Shown: positions 8,644-17,187, counted from the stretch's first letter. The stretch: 64,000 nt of DNA from an uncultured Eubacteriales bacterium (GCA_934445035.1 CAKSDI010000005.1:62001-126000); one strand, 5' to 3'. A program made the numbers and translations. The notes: generated from the letters alone by a model not told the origin.

Positions 8644-9501
8644 TCAGATAGTGCCTGTTACTGTGAGAACGCTCTCGCCGGGAGTTACTGTTACAACGCC
8701 TGTCGCGGCATCCTGAGTATAGGTTGCGGCAGGAACGGTAATCTGACCTGCAACGGTTTCAAAAAGTCCTGTTGCGGTGTTGTAGGTGTAGTTTGTAGTA
8801 GCGGTCCAGGCGGCAGAATTGAATGTGACGGCGATATCCGATAAGATCGGATTAAACACATCTCTTATTACCGCGTTATCAGTGGCGGTAACGGCGGTGT
8901 TGCCGGTATTCTGAATTCTGAAGGTATAGGTTACTCTGCTGTTTTGAGTAACATTTACGGGATCGATAGTTTTGATGATATTAAGCGTGGGAGCGGAAGC
9001 GACTGTTACCGAGGCGTCAGCCGTAACGGGAGTTGTAATACCTGCGCCTGTAACGGTCACTTCATTGGAAATTGCCGACGCGTCTGCCAAAGGCGCAAAC
9101 TCGTTTACATCTGCGCTGTAAACTATTGCGGCATTTGAATTTGCGGGAATGGTGATTCCGGTGATTGTGAGAGGAGGACCTGCTGTTACTGTGGGAGCGG
9201 TCTGCAAAACGCCGTTAACATAATATTTTATCGAGCCTGCGGTGTAGGTCAGGGGATAAACATTTGTGCCGGCGGTAGTCTGATAAAGTCCGAGGTTATC
9301 GGTCAAAGTAAGGTTTGTGAGAGCGGCGCTCCCGGAATTTATGAGATTTATAACATAGGTCACATTATCGTTCGGCTCATAAGTTGCCGAAACGGGTGTT
9401 TTTGTCAGGGAAAGTGTTTCTATAAGATTTCCGGTAGCGATATTGGAATTGACGGTTCCGCCGCTGAAAGAAAGGGTGGCTTGGTTTGTAAAAGTTGCCA
9501 T
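8644..9501 (-). CDS. DUF11-repeat protein, no signal peptide
   Basis: A 285-residue protein built of about two DUF11 (conserved repeat) beta-sandwich domains, roughly 30-150 and 170-265. Landmarks are SLTKTPVSATYEPNDNVTYV and IIKTIDPVNVTQNSRVTYTF, each followed by NLINSGSAAL- or IQNTGNTAV-type turns. It is rich in Thr, Ala, Val and Asn and nearly free of Cys. It begins MATFTNQATLSFSGG with no signal peptide or anchor, unlike most DUF11 surface proteins. The ribosome binding site is GGAGGA. The function is unknown; a structural or spore-associated role is only a guess. It is divergent from the dockerin gene. Confidence 0.75.
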   Translation of the reverse strand: MATFTNQATLSFSGGTVNSNIATGNLIETLSLTKTPVSATYEPNDNVTYVINLINSGSAALTNLTLTDNLGLYQTTAGTNVYPLTYTAGSIKYYVNGVLQTAPTVTAGPPLTITGITIPANSNAAIVYSADVNEFAPLADASAISNEVTVTGAGITTPVTADASVTVASAPTLNIIKTIDPVNVTQNSRVTYTFRIQNTGNTAVTATDNAVIRDVFNPILSDIAVTFNSAAWTATTNYTYNTATGLFETVAGQITVPAATYTQDAATGVVTVTPGESVLTVTGTI

Positions 9502-9569
9502 TTTTATTCCTCCGTTTACTTTAAAAAGCTTTTTAAAAATTTCTCAAAAGCCGGCAATAATTTATTGCC

Positions 9570-9632
9570 TAGACAATACAATCGGACAAATTTTCCGCTA
9601 TGAGAAGTGTTGTACTCTGATTGTACTGTCTA
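9570..9632. repeat. Imperfect 14-bp inverted repeat in divergent intergenic region
   Basis: Arms TAGACAATACAATC (9570-9583) and GATTGTACTGTCTA (9619-9632) match at 13 of 14 positions with a 35-bp spacer. They lie between the divergently transcribed DUF11 and dockerin genes. The exact 14-mer GATTGTATTGTCTA occurs again at 46577-46590. It may be a regulator site; support is only the symmetry. Confidence 0.4.
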
Positions 9633-9659
9633 ATACCATAATATGTAACATATTTGGTG

Positions 9660-9688
9660 TTGACAGCGGATTAAAACAGTTATATAAT
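9660..9688 (+). promoter_or_regulatory. Consensus sigma-A promoter for the dockerin-glucosaminidase gene
   Basis: TTGACA (9660-9665), 17-bp spacer, TATAAT (9683-9688), a full match to both consensus hexamers. It is followed by AAAGGTGAG and the ATG at 9723. Confidence 0.9.
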
Positions 9689-9722
9689 TATTATATATAT
9701 TTATATATAAAGGTGAGAGATT

Positions 9723-11222
9723 ATGTCGAAAATTAAAAGACTTACAAGTCTTATAATTGTTTTTGTACTTGTTTTTTCGACAGCTTTTTGCGTTAATTTT
9801 AAAGCCTCGGCAGAATCAAATATCGGAATTATCACAGGTGAGAGCGTTGCGCTCAGAAGCGCTCCGAATACTTATTCAGGAACTTCCGTTTGTGAAAGGC
9901 TTAGTATTAATACCGAGGTTGAGATACTTGAAAAAGTAAGCGGAAACGAGGCTGAAAGCGGCCACGGCACCGTTTGGTATAAGGTTAAGCACGGTTATAA
10001 TACAGGATATGTTTACGGCTATTATATCAGGTTTAAAACTATTACTGTTGACGGAGATTTTGAAACTCAGATCTCGCAGTTTCCTGAAAGCTACAAGCCA
10101 TATTTAAGAAATCTTCACGCAATTTATCCTAATTACAAATTTATTCCGGATAAGCTGAATATGTCTTTTTCTGACGCGGTCAGTGCAGAGTACAACGGAC
10201 TATGTAAAATGGCGCCTATAGGATGGCCTGTTTACGGCGACGAAAGATGGTATTCCACACAGCCGCAGGGATATGATAAAGATGGTAACAGAATTTCCGT
10301 AGACGGCAGCGGATGGTATTATGCTTCGCGCAGTGCCATAGCATATTTTATGGATCCGAGAAACTTTTTATCGGGTAACGATTTTTATATGTTTGCCCAG
10401 CAGGGTTATGATAAAAGTTTACATTCAACAGACCTTTTAAAATCTGTGATAAAAGGAACTTTTCTTGAAAACGGCTATGGTAATAATTCTAACGCTTATA
10501 TAAACGATATTATGGAAGCCGCGAACACTTCGGGAGTAAACCCCTGCGTGCTTGCCGCAATTATCATAGCGGAGCAGGGAACGAAAGGGACTAGCAGTCT
10601 TATAAGCGGAACTTATCCCGGCTTTGAGGGATATTACAATTTCTTCAATGTAGGAGCTTCCGGTCAGGGCGACGAAGCAGTTATAAGATCGGGACTAACA
10701 AAAGCCAAAAACAGTGGCTGGAATTCAAGAAGAGCGGCGATAATCGGCGGAGCGTCGGTTTATTCCGACGGATATATTGCGGTTGGTCAGGATACATATT
10801 ATTATAAGAACTTCAATCTTATAAAAGCGCCGTATTACTCTCATCAATATGCCTCCAATCTCTGGGATTCAAAAAATAATGCTAGCCAATTCGCGAAGGC
10901 TTTTACAGGTAACACTTCCGCGGCATTAACATTTAGGATCCCTGTTTTCTCTTCAATTCCCGATGAGGTCGCACTGAGGCCGGACCAGGGAGGAGATCCG
11001 GAGCCCGAAAAACCCACGCCGAATGTAAAACGAGGCGATATCAATTCCGACGGTGTGATCGATGTTGTGGATCTTGCGGCTATAAAATTTCATATTTTGG
11101 GCATAAAGCCGATCAGCAATTCGGTTTATTCCGCTGCTGATGTGAATAAAGACGGTAATGTTGATGTTGTGGATCTTGCGGCTATCAAGTTCCACATTTT
11201 AGGAATAAAAACGATTAGTTAG
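9723..11222 (+). CDS. Secreted SH3 / glucosaminidase-like protein with C-terminal dockerin
   Basis: A 499-residue exported wall-active protein. It has a signal peptide (1-30, cleavage near KASA|ES) and a bacterial SH3 domain (~35-105, SVALRSAPNT...GYVYGYYIRF). An N-acetylglucosaminidase-like catalytic region (~115-410) follows, with VLAAIIIAEQGTKG (candidate catalytic E284) and ISGTYPGFEGYYNFFNVGAS. A short linker leads to a type I dockerin (~436-499). The dockerin has two calcium loops, DINSDGVIDVVDLAA and DVNKDGNVDVVDLAA, whose DNA repeats with 102-bp spacing. It is followed after 14 bp by the cohesin-containing gene. Likely substrate: peptidoglycan glycan strands. Confidence 0.88.
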   Translation: MSKIKRLTSLIIVFVLVFSTAFCVNFKASAESNIGIITGESVALRSAPNTYSGTSVCERLSINTEVEILEKVSGNEAESGHGTVWYKVKHGYNTGYVYGYYIRFKTITVDGDFETQISQFPESYKPYLRNLHAIYPNYKFIPDKLNMSFSDAVSAEYNGLCKMAPIGWPVYGDERWYSTQPQGYDKDGNRISVDGSGWYYASRSAIAYFMDPRNFLSGNDFYMFAQQGYDKSLHSTDLLKSVIKGTFLENGYGNNSNAYINDIMEAANTSGVNPCVLAAIIIAEQGTKGTSSLISGTYPGFEGYYNFFNVGASGQGDEAVIRSGLTKAKNSGWNSRRAAIIGGASVYSDGYIAVGQDTYYYKNFNLIKAPYYSHQYASNLWDSKNNASQFAKAFTGNTSAALTFRIPVFSSIPDEVALRPDQGGDPEPEKPTPNVKRGDINSDGVIDVVDLAAIKFHILGIKPISNSVYSAADVNKDGNVDVVDLAAIKFHILGIKTIS

Positions 11223-11236
11223 GGAGCAAGGATCAA

Positions 11237-12751
11237 ATGAAAAAAATCAAAAAAATTGCCGCGCTGATAATCAGCTCGGTATTGCTAATTTCCTCATTAT
11301 TTGCTTTAACGGTTTCTGCGGCTACAGCCTCGGTCGTTTTAGGACTTAACAAGAAAGGAAATTACAGGGTAGGCGAAGCGGTTACCGTTACGGTGAAATA
11401 CGCCGCCTCCGATCCTGTGGGAGCATTAGACGCTACGATTTCTTTCAGCACGGGAGTTTTAAAATATTCTTCCTGCACAGGCGGGCAGGCGACCGCCGGA
11501 AACGGTACTGTAAGAATTGTCGACACCGATTTTAACGGAACTTCGAAAAACGCTACATATACAATCAGATTTACAGCTGTGGGCAACGGATCGGGCAATG
11601 TTTCTGCAAGCCTTACAGGCGTAAATGTTGACGGAGCAAAAATGACTGCCTCTTCCGCAATTTCGGTAACTATAGCGCAGTCGGACAATGCGGCGCTTTC
11701 TTCTTTGAGCGTGAGCGGAACAAGTCTTTCACCCGCTTTCAACGCTAACAAAACAAGCTACACTGCAACTGTTAAATACAGCGTTGAAAAGGTAAAAGTA
11801 AGCGCAAATGTGGCAGACGCGGGCGCGATAGTGACGGGTGCGGGCGATGTTGTGCTGAAAGTCGGAGAAAACACGGTGACGGTAACTGTCACGAGTGCGA
11901 GCGGCAAAGCCAAAAAATCTTACACAATAAAAATTAAGAGAATGACGCAGGAAGAGACCGCGGAGTATGAAAAACAGCTTCGTGAGAGCGATCCTTTGCT
12001 TGTTGTAATAGGCTCAAACGACTATCATCTTTTAACCGAGGCAAGCGCTTATACCGCTTATCCGGGATATAAGGTAGAAGAATTTACGAGAAAAGACAAG
12101 CAGATCCCCTGCCTTAAAGATGAATCAGGTAAATATACCTTATGTTATCTTACCGCCGATTCAGACGCGGAGAAAAAACCTGTCCTTTATATAAAAGACG
12201 GCGAGGATTTTAAAATTGCTCCTTATATTCTTTCAAACGGCAAGCTTTATATAATAGAAAAACCCGACGCCCAGGCGCCTGACGGCTACAAAACAACAGA
12301 AATAGAAATAAACGGAACTACCGCGCAGGTTTATCAGTTTACATCCGATAAAATGCTTGATTTCTTTGTTTTCTACTGCTACAGCGAGGGAAAAAGCGCA
12401 TATTACAGATATGATTCCGCTGAAAAAACTCTTCAAAGAGCGCCTGATTTCAAGACGACCGATATTTCTGCTTCCGCTCCGAAGAAAGCGGGATTAATTC
12501 AAAAGTTTTTAAATCTAACGCTATCCGCTAAGCTTATTTTGTGTTTTGTGATATTAGCGGCGATATGCCTGATAGTTTTACTTGTTCTTGTGATTGTCAG
12601 AGTAGTATCTAAAAAGAATTTAAGGCAGTTAGGCACAGAAGATGAGGATTTTGATATTGATTCTCTCGTTTTCCCGGAGGAAAATGAAGATCAGTCCGAT
12701 ATTCCTTTTATCACAGGCGATCACGATCCGGACGATAATCAGCCAAGATAA
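11237..12751 (+). CDS. Membrane-anchored cohesin-like / cadherin-like beta-sandwich protein
   Basis: A 504-residue type I membrane protein. Signal peptide 1-28 (TVSA|AT). Residues ~31-147 resemble a cohesin domain (VGEAVTVTVKY, LDATISFSTGVLKYSSC, ATYTIRFTAVGNGSGNVSAS). Residues ~150-236 form a cadherin-like beta-sandwich repeat (LSSLSVSGTSLSPAFNAN, ending KSYTIKIKR). An unassigned ~170-residue region follows, then one transmembrane helix (~435-465) and an acidic cytoplasmic tail. It lies directly after a dockerin-bearing hydrolase, apparently in one transcript, which suggests it is the receptor holding that enzyme at the membrane. The domain call is by eye. Confidence 0.78.
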   Translation: MKKIKKIAALIISSVLLISSLFALTVSAATASVVLGLNKKGNYRVGEAVTVTVKYAASDPVGALDATISFSTGVLKYSSCTGGQATAGNGTVRIVDTDFNGTSKNATYTIRFTAVGNGSGNVSASLTGVNVDGAKMTASSAISVTIAQSDNAALSSLSVSGTSLSPAFNANKTSYTATVKYSVEKVKVSANVADAGAIVTGAGDVVLKVGENTVTVTVTSASGKAKKSYTIKIKRMTQEETAEYEKQLRESDPLLVVIGSNDYHLLTEASAYTAYPGYKVEEFTRKDKQIPCLKDESGKYTLCYLTADSDAEKKPVLYIKDGEDFKIAPYILSNGKLYIIEKPDAQAPDGYKTTEIEINGTTAQVYQFTSDKMLDFFVFYCYSEGKSAYYRYDSAEKTLQRAPDFKTTDISASAPKKAGLIQKFLNLTLSAKLILCFVILAAICLIVLLVLVIVRVVSKKNLRQLGTEDEDFDIDSLVFPEENEDQSDIPFITGDHDPDDNQPR

Positions 12752-12754
12752 AAA

Positions 12755-12793
12755 AGCTAAAAACACGCGGCGGTATCGCCGCGTGTTTTAATA
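12755..12793 (+). terminator. Terminator after the cohesin gene
   Basis: A 13-bp stem AAAACACGCGGCG/CGCCGCGTGTTTT (12760-12772/12777-12789) with a 4-nt loop, 8 nt past the stop codon. Confidence 0.85.
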
Positions 12794-12805
12794 TTATCTG
12801 CAAAT

Positions 12806-12846
12806 AAAAAAGACAGATCGCACTGTGCGATCTGTCTTTTTTATTT
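12806..12846 (-). terminator. Terminator after pnp (symmetrical)
   Basis: A 12-bp stem AGACAGATCGCA/TGCGATCTGTCT (12811-12822/12826-12837) flanked by A6 and T6. It works for pnp on the minus strand and could also act on the plus strand. Confidence 0.88.
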
Positions 12847-12850
12847 TAAA

Positions 12851-15049
12851 TCAATGCTCTCTTCTTCTGAAGCCTTTACGATCTCTTGAAGAATGAGGTT
12901 TTTTCTTCCGATCTTCTTCTGCGTCGTCTTCAACGACAGCGCCGTTTACTTCGACAAGAGCGTCTCTTCTTGAAAGGTTTATTCTGCCCTGATCGTCGAT
13001 CTCGGTTACTTTAACGAGTACCTGATCGCCGACATTTACGACATCTTCAACTTTATCTACATGCTTAACATCAAGCTTAGAAATATGAACAAGTCCCTCT
13101 TTGCCGGGAGCTATCTCAACGAAAGCGCCGAAATTCATAAGCCTTGTAACTTTTCCGTTATATATAGCGCCGATCTCGGGATCGTTAGCTATGAGCTCGA
13201 TAATTGAAATTGCCTGATTGGCTTTTTCAATATCAAGACCGGAAACGAAAACTCTGCCGTCTTCTTCAATATTGATAGTGCATTCGCACTGCTCCTGAAT
13301 AGACTGAATAACTTTGCCCTGCTTTCCGATAACATCGCCGATCTTATCGGGAGAGATCGAAGTGGTGAGCATTTTAGGAGCATATTTTGAAAGCTCTTTT
13401 CTTGGCTCGGGAATACATTTAAGCATTACTTCATCGAGAATATACTCTCTTGCTTTTTTGGTCTTAGCGAAAGCTTCTTTAATGATCTCGCCGGTAAGTC
13501 CGTGTACTTTTAAGTCCATCTGAATAGCGGTGATACCTTTTTTAGTACCTGCAACCTTAAAGTCCATATCGCCGTAGAAGTCTTCAAGGCCCTGGATATC
13601 GACCATTGTCATAAAGTCGCCGTAAACTCCCTTATCGCCTGTGATAAGACCGCAGGAAATACCTGCAACCGGAGCCTTTATCGGAACGCCTGCCGCCATT
13701 AAAGCGAGAGTGGATCCGCAGATAGAGCCCTGGGAAGTGGAGCCGTTAGAAGAAAGGACTTCGGATACAACGCGTATAGCATACGGGAATTCATCAACCG
13801 ACGGAATGACCGGAACAAGAGCGCGTTCAGCTAAAGCGCCATGACCTATCTCTCTTCTGCCGGGGCCTCTGGAGGGTTTGGTTTCGCCGACTGAATAAGA
13901 GGGGAAGTTATAGTGGTGAATATATCTTTTAGAGGTGTCTTCGTCAAGACCGTCAAGCTTCTGAGCTTCGCTTATCGGAGCGAGAGTTGCAACGGATAAA
14001 ACCTGAGTCTGACCTCTGGTGAACATTCCGGAGCCGTGAGCGCGGGAAAGGAGATCGATCTCAGCGTCAAGCGGGCGGATATCGTCGATACCTCTTCCGT
14101 CTACTCTCTTATGCTCGTCTTTAAGCCAGGAGCGGACAACATGCTTCTGAACAAGATACATGATCTCGTCTATTTTTGCTTCATTGCCCTCGAATTTTTC
14201 ATCGAATTTTTCGTGAACAGCGTCGTAAATAGGAAGAAGTGCCGCGTCGCGGATATTCTTATCGTCTGTATCAAGAGCTTTCTTAACATCTTCAATGCAG
14301 AAATTCTCGATCTCTTCCATAATTTCGGGATCGGGATTGCTTGATTCGAAAGTGAATTTTTCTTTGCCTATCTCGGCTACGATACCGTTAATAAACTTAA
14401 CGATCTCTTTATTTACTTCGTGGCCTGCCATAATGCAGTCATACATAAGATCCTCGGGGATCTCGTTACCGCCTGCCTCGATCATTGCAACGAGGTCTTC
14501 GGTGGAAGAAACCGTAAGAGTAAGATCGGTTTTTTCTCTCTGCTCAAGAGTGGGGTTAATAACTATCTCGCCGTCAACAAGTCCCACGGAGGTGCTTGCT
14601 ATCGGACCGTCCCACGGAATATCGGAAACGGCGATAGCGGCGGAAACGCCTATTGCCGCCGTGATCTCGGGCGAGCAGTCGGGATCGACTGACATAACCG
14701 TTGCAACAACGGAGCAATCGTTCCTCATATCTTTAGGGAAAAGAGGGCGGATAGGTCTGTCGATACATCTTGAAGCGAGTATTGCTTTTTCGCTTGCTTT
14801 TCCCTCTCTGCGCTGGAATGAGCCGGGGAAACGGCCTACGGAGTACATTTTCTCCTCGTAGTCAACAGAAAGCGGGAAGAAATCAACTCCCTCGCGCGGC
14901 TTGTCCGACGCGGTTACGGTGCAAAGCACATTAGTTTCGCCGTAAGACGCTAAAAACGCGGCATTTGCAAGGCCTGCCATTTTACCTGTTTCAAGCTTGA
15001 AAGGTCTGCCGGCAATGGTCGTTTCATAAACCTTGTAATTTTCAAACAT
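12851..15049 (-). CDS. pnp: Polyribonucleotide nucleotidyltransferase (PNPase)
   Basis: Phosphorolytic 3'-5' exoribonuclease of mRNA turnover in the cytosol. The 732-residue protein has the full domain order: two RNase PH domains (~5-230 and ~310-540, the second with FPSYSVGETKPSRGPGRREI and GSTSQGSICGSTLALMAAG), a KH domain (~555-615, DKIGDVIGKQGKVIQSI) and an S1 domain (~620-695, GKVTRLMNFGAFVEI). A basic tail follows. It lies downstream of rpsO, the usual neighbour, separated by a probable rpsO terminator and a 167-bp spacer. Confidence 0.97.
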   Translation of the reverse strand: MFENYKVYETTIAGRPFKLETGKMAGLANAAFLASYGETNVLCTVTASDKPREGVDFFPLSVDYEEKMYSVGRFPGSFQRREGKASEKAILASRCIDRPIRPLFPKDMRNDCSVVATVMSVDPDCSPEITAAIGVSAAIAVSDIPWDGPIASTSVGLVDGEIVINPTLEQREKTDLTLTVSSTEDLVAMIEAGGNEIPEDLMYDCIMAGHEVNKEIVKFINGIVAEIGKEKFTFESSNPDPEIMEEIENFCIEDVKKALDTDDKNIRDAALLPIYDAVHEKFDEKFEGNEAKIDEIMYLVQKHVVRSWLKDEHKRVDGRGIDDIRPLDAEIDLLSRAHGSGMFTRGQTQVLSVATLAPISEAQKLDGLDEDTSKRYIHHYNFPSYSVGETKPSRGPGRREIGHGALAERALVPVIPSVDEFPYAIRVVSEVLSSNGSTSQGSICGSTLALMAAGVPIKAPVAGISCGLITGDKGVYGDFMTMVDIQGLEDFYGDMDFKVAGTKKGITAIQMDLKVHGLTGEIIKEAFAKTKKAREYILDEVMLKCIPEPRKELSKYAPKMLTTSISPDKIGDVIGKQGKVIQSIQEQCECTINIEEDGRVFVSGLDIEKANQAISIIELIANDPEIGAIYNGKVTRLMNFGAFVEIAPGKEGLVHISKLDVKHVDKVEDVVNVGDQVLVKVTEIDDQGRINLSRRDALVEVNGAVVEDDAEEDRKKKPHSSRDRKGFRRREH

Positions 15050-15216
15050 TTAAAAATCTCCTTTTTTAAAATTTTTTTCGGAGATTTTCTTTCGTTAGCA
15101 ATAAATCCAAAGCTTATTTCTTTAAATAAGCTCTCGATTTACCGCTAAAGGCTGAAAGCCTCCGAAATAAAATAAAGCAAACCGGATTTTTAGGTCCGGT
15201 TTGGCTTATTTTGCGA
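15050..15216 (-). other. pnp leader and rpsO terminator region
   Basis: No gene. On the minus strand an 8-bp stem (15195-15202/15179-15186, TCCGGTTT-type) plus a T-rich tract looks like the rpsO terminator. Closer to pnp there is a second hairpin, GCTTATTT/AAATAAGC (15113-15132), in what would be the pnp 5' leader. Confidence 0.55.
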
Positions 15217-15480
15217 TTACTTACGAAGACCGAGCTTCTTGACGATAGCACGGTATCTTTCGATATCGTTCTTCTGAAGGTAAGCAAGAAGGTTTCTTCT
15301 GTGACCTACCATTTTGAGAAGACCGCGGCGGGAATGGTGATCGTTCTTATGAACGCTCAAATGCTCATTGAGCTCATTGATACGAGTTGTGAGAAGAGCA
15401 ATCTGAACTTCCGGAGAACCTGTATCTCCCTCGTGAGTAGCATAATCAGCTATAACCTGACGCTTTACTTCATTTGTCAT
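15217..15480 (-). CDS. rpsO: 30S ribosomal protein S15
   Basis: Primary 16S rRNA-binding protein of the small subunit. With the start at ATG 15480 the protein is 87 residues (MTNEVKRQVIADYATHEGDT...), within the family's usual length. Typical motifs are GDTGSPEVQIALLTTRI and HHSRRGLLKMVGHRRNLLAYL. A GTG four codons upstream (15492) overlaps the AAGGAG ribosome binding site, so the ATG is preferred. It has its own strong promoter and a structured leader, and is followed by pnp. Confidence 0.97.
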   Translation of the reverse strand: MTNEVKRQVIADYATHEGDTGSPEVQIALLTTRINELNEHLSVHKNDHHSRRGLLKMVGHRRNLLAYLQKNDIERYRAIVKKLGLRK

Positions 15481-15598
15481 TTTTACTTTCACTCCTTTTT
15501 AAATTTACTCCGCAAAACCGAGCAAAAGGTCGGGTGATTCCGCAGTGCGGCAGACGCCTTAAGCTAAGAATACGGTATACAAGCAGAAAACTGCTTGT
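15481..15598 (-). promoter_or_regulatory. Structured rpsO 5' leader, possible S15 autoregulatory site
   Basis: About 110 nt lie between the promoter and the rpsO start. The RNA begins with a strong hairpin, CAAGCAG-TTTT-CTGCTTG, then GC-rich segments (CCGC..GCGG and CCGA..TCGG) just before the ribosome binding site. S15 commonly represses its own mRNA through leader structures (family knowledge). I cannot assign it to a described leader class. Confidence 0.45.
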
Positions 15599-15600
15599 AT

Positions 15601-15629
15601 ATTATAGCACACGATCATTTATTTGTAAA
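15601..15629 (-). promoter_or_regulatory. Extended -10 promoter for rpsO
   Basis: On the minus strand: TTTACA (15629-15624), 17-bp spacer, TGC-TATAAT (-10 at 15606-15601), which includes the TGn extension. Confidence 0.85.
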
Positions 15630-15666
15630 GCAAAATTTATTATTTACAAATAATTCACATAAATCC

Positions 15667-15696
15667 TTGAAAAATAACATAAATAACAGTTATAAT
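15667..15696 (+). promoter_or_regulatory. Promoter for the HtrA-like protease
   Basis: TTGAAA (15667-15672), 18-bp spacer, TATAAT (15691-15696), 33 nt before the ATG at 15730. Confidence 0.75.
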
Positions 15697-15729
15697 AAAT
15701 TGCAAACTAAGAAGAAAGGATCATCATAT

Positions 15730-17007
15730 ATGGATAACAACGATCTTAACCGCGAAACATTCGGCGAAGAAGCTCCGAAGTTTGAATTTTCTTCTGACGG
15801 AAGCTTTGATCCTAGAAGCAGCGGATATTCAAATCAAAATAATTCAGAAATCAATTATGAGATCAAGCCTAAAAATAAAAAGACGGGAGCAGGCAAAAAA
15901 GCGGCGCTGGTTATAGTCACAGCCGTGCTTTCTGCGGCTATAGGCGCAGGCGGCTGCTTTGCGGCTTTATTTGCAACAGGCAATATAGGAAAGAAAAATT
16001 CGCAGGTAACCACACCCTCCGGCGGAACTGTTTCGAATGTCAATATCAATGTGGATGAAACCGCGCAGACAGTTGAGCAGGCGGTAGCCGAAAAGGTTAA
16101 AAACAGCGTTGTCGGAATAAGGACTACGACATCGGTTTCAAGCTTTTTCGGAGGAGAAAGCGAATCGACGGGCGAGGGCTCCGGCGTCGTTTATTCTTCC
16201 GACGGTTACATTATAACAAATTATCATGTTATTCAAAGCGCCGTTGAGTCAAAAGGTAAAATAGAAGTTTATGTGGGAAGTCTTGATTCACAGTCTTATA
16301 CTGCAAGCGTTATAGGTTACAATATTTCTTATGACCTTGCGGTCATCAAGATAGACGCGACAGGTCTTTCAGCCGTTGAGATAGGCGATTCCTCCGCGCT
16401 TAAAGTAGGGCAGACTGTTATAACGGTCGGAAACCCCGGCGGACTTGAATTTATGGGCAGTGTAACTTCGGGAATTATAAGCGGTCTTAACAGAAAAGTA
16501 TCGAGCACTTCGGCTGTTTCTCTTATCCAGACAGACGCGGCAATAAACCCCGGAAATTCCGGCGGAGCGCTTTTAAATATTAAAGGTCAGCTTGTAGGAA
16601 TAAACTCCTCTAAAATAGTTTCGGAGGAATATGAGGGAATGGGATTTGCTATTCCTGTTAACGATGTTGTGGAAAAATGCAATAAGATAATTTCAAAAGA
16701 AAATTCCGCGCAATCGTATATAGGCGTTTCAATCAGCACGAAGTACACCTCTTCTGTTCTTTCTTATTACGGTTATCCCTCGGGAGCGGTCGTTTCGAAT
16801 GTTGATGAAAACGGACCTGCGGACAAAGCGGGAATCAAGCGCGGCGATATCATCACCGAGTTTAACGGTTCAAAAATAACCGAGTATTCACAGCTTACCG
16901 ATCTTATTAAAGAGACTGACGCCGGAGAAAAGGTAAAAGTTAAATATTACCGCTCGGGTAAAACTCATACCGCAACCATTACGGTAGGCTCAGACGCAAA
17001 TAAATAA
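15730..17007 (+). CDS. HtrA/DegP-like membrane-anchored serine protease
   Basis: Quality-control protease outside the cytoplasmic membrane. I take ATG 15730 as the start (GAAAGGA upstream), giving 425 residues; upstream in-frame codons lie before the promoter. Order: acidic cytoplasmic N-terminus, one transmembrane helix (~59-83), trypsin-like domain with triad H166 (ITNYHVIQS), D202 (ISYDLAVIKID) and S277 (NPGNSGGALLN), then a single PDZ domain (~330-422, GPADKAGIKRGDII). One PDZ and an N-terminal anchor are typical of Firmicutes HtrA. It is monocistronic, between its own promoter and terminator. Confidence 0.94.
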   Translation: MDNNDLNRETFGEEAPKFEFSSDGSFDPRSSGYSNQNNSEINYEIKPKNKKTGAGKKAALVIVTAVLSAAIGAGGCFAALFATGNIGKKNSQVTTPSGGTVSNVNINVDETAQTVEQAVAEKVKNSVVGIRTTTSVSSFFGGESESTGEGSGVVYSSDGYIITNYHVIQSAVESKGKIEVYVGSLDSQSYTASVIGYNISYDLAVIKIDATGLSAVEIGDSSALKVGQTVITVGNPGGLEFMGSVTSGIISGLNRKVSSTSAVSLIQTDAAINPGNSGGALLNIKGQLVGINSSKIVSEEYEGMGFAIPVNDVVEKCNKIISKENSAQSYIGVSISTKYTSSVLSYYGYPSGAVVSNVDENGPADKAGIKRGDIITEFNGSKITEYSQLTDLIKETDAGEKVKVKYYRSGKTHTATITVGSDANK

Positions 17008-17014
17008 AATCATT

Positions 17015-17053
17015 AAAATACAGACAAATGATACCCATTTGTCTGTATTTTTT
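17015..17053 (+). terminator. Terminator after the HtrA-like gene
   Basis: A 15-bp stem AAATACAGACAAATG/CATTTGTCTGTATTT (17016-17030/17036-17050) with a 5-nt loop and a following T-run. Confidence 0.88.
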
Positions 17054-17128
17054 ACACTCAAAAATTTTTGCCCATTTTTGGATTTGCGTTTATAAAGTAA
17101 AATATTAATTAGTTTAGAGTTAAAAATC

Positions 17129-17157
17129 TTGAAAAATCGGGCAATTTAATATATAAT
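17129..17157 (+). promoter_or_regulatory. Promoter of the atp operon
   Basis: TTGAAA (17129-17134), 17-bp spacer, TATAAT (17152-17157), 30 nt before the first gene. Confidence 0.8.
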
Positions 17158-17187
17158 AAAATAAATTGCATTAAGGAATGATAGATA

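Noticed and set aside
9036..11195. Possible genes on the strand opposite to the DUF11 and dockerin genes
   Set aside because: Open frames there mirror repetitive codons of strong genes and have no ribosome binding site or recognisable protein.
11028..11219. Tandem repeat or mobile element in the dockerin region
   Set aside because: The 102-bp spaced DNA repeat simply encodes the two calcium-binding repeats of a dockerin.
14036..14861. Long plus-strand open frames inside pnp
   Set aside because: They are antisense to a clearly coding, highly conserved gene and show no protein family resemblance.
15595..15729. N-terminal extension of the HtrA-like protein from a TTG at 15595
   Set aside because: It overlaps the divergent rpsO promoter and the gene's own promoter at 15667-15696, and ATG 15730 has a good ribosome binding site.
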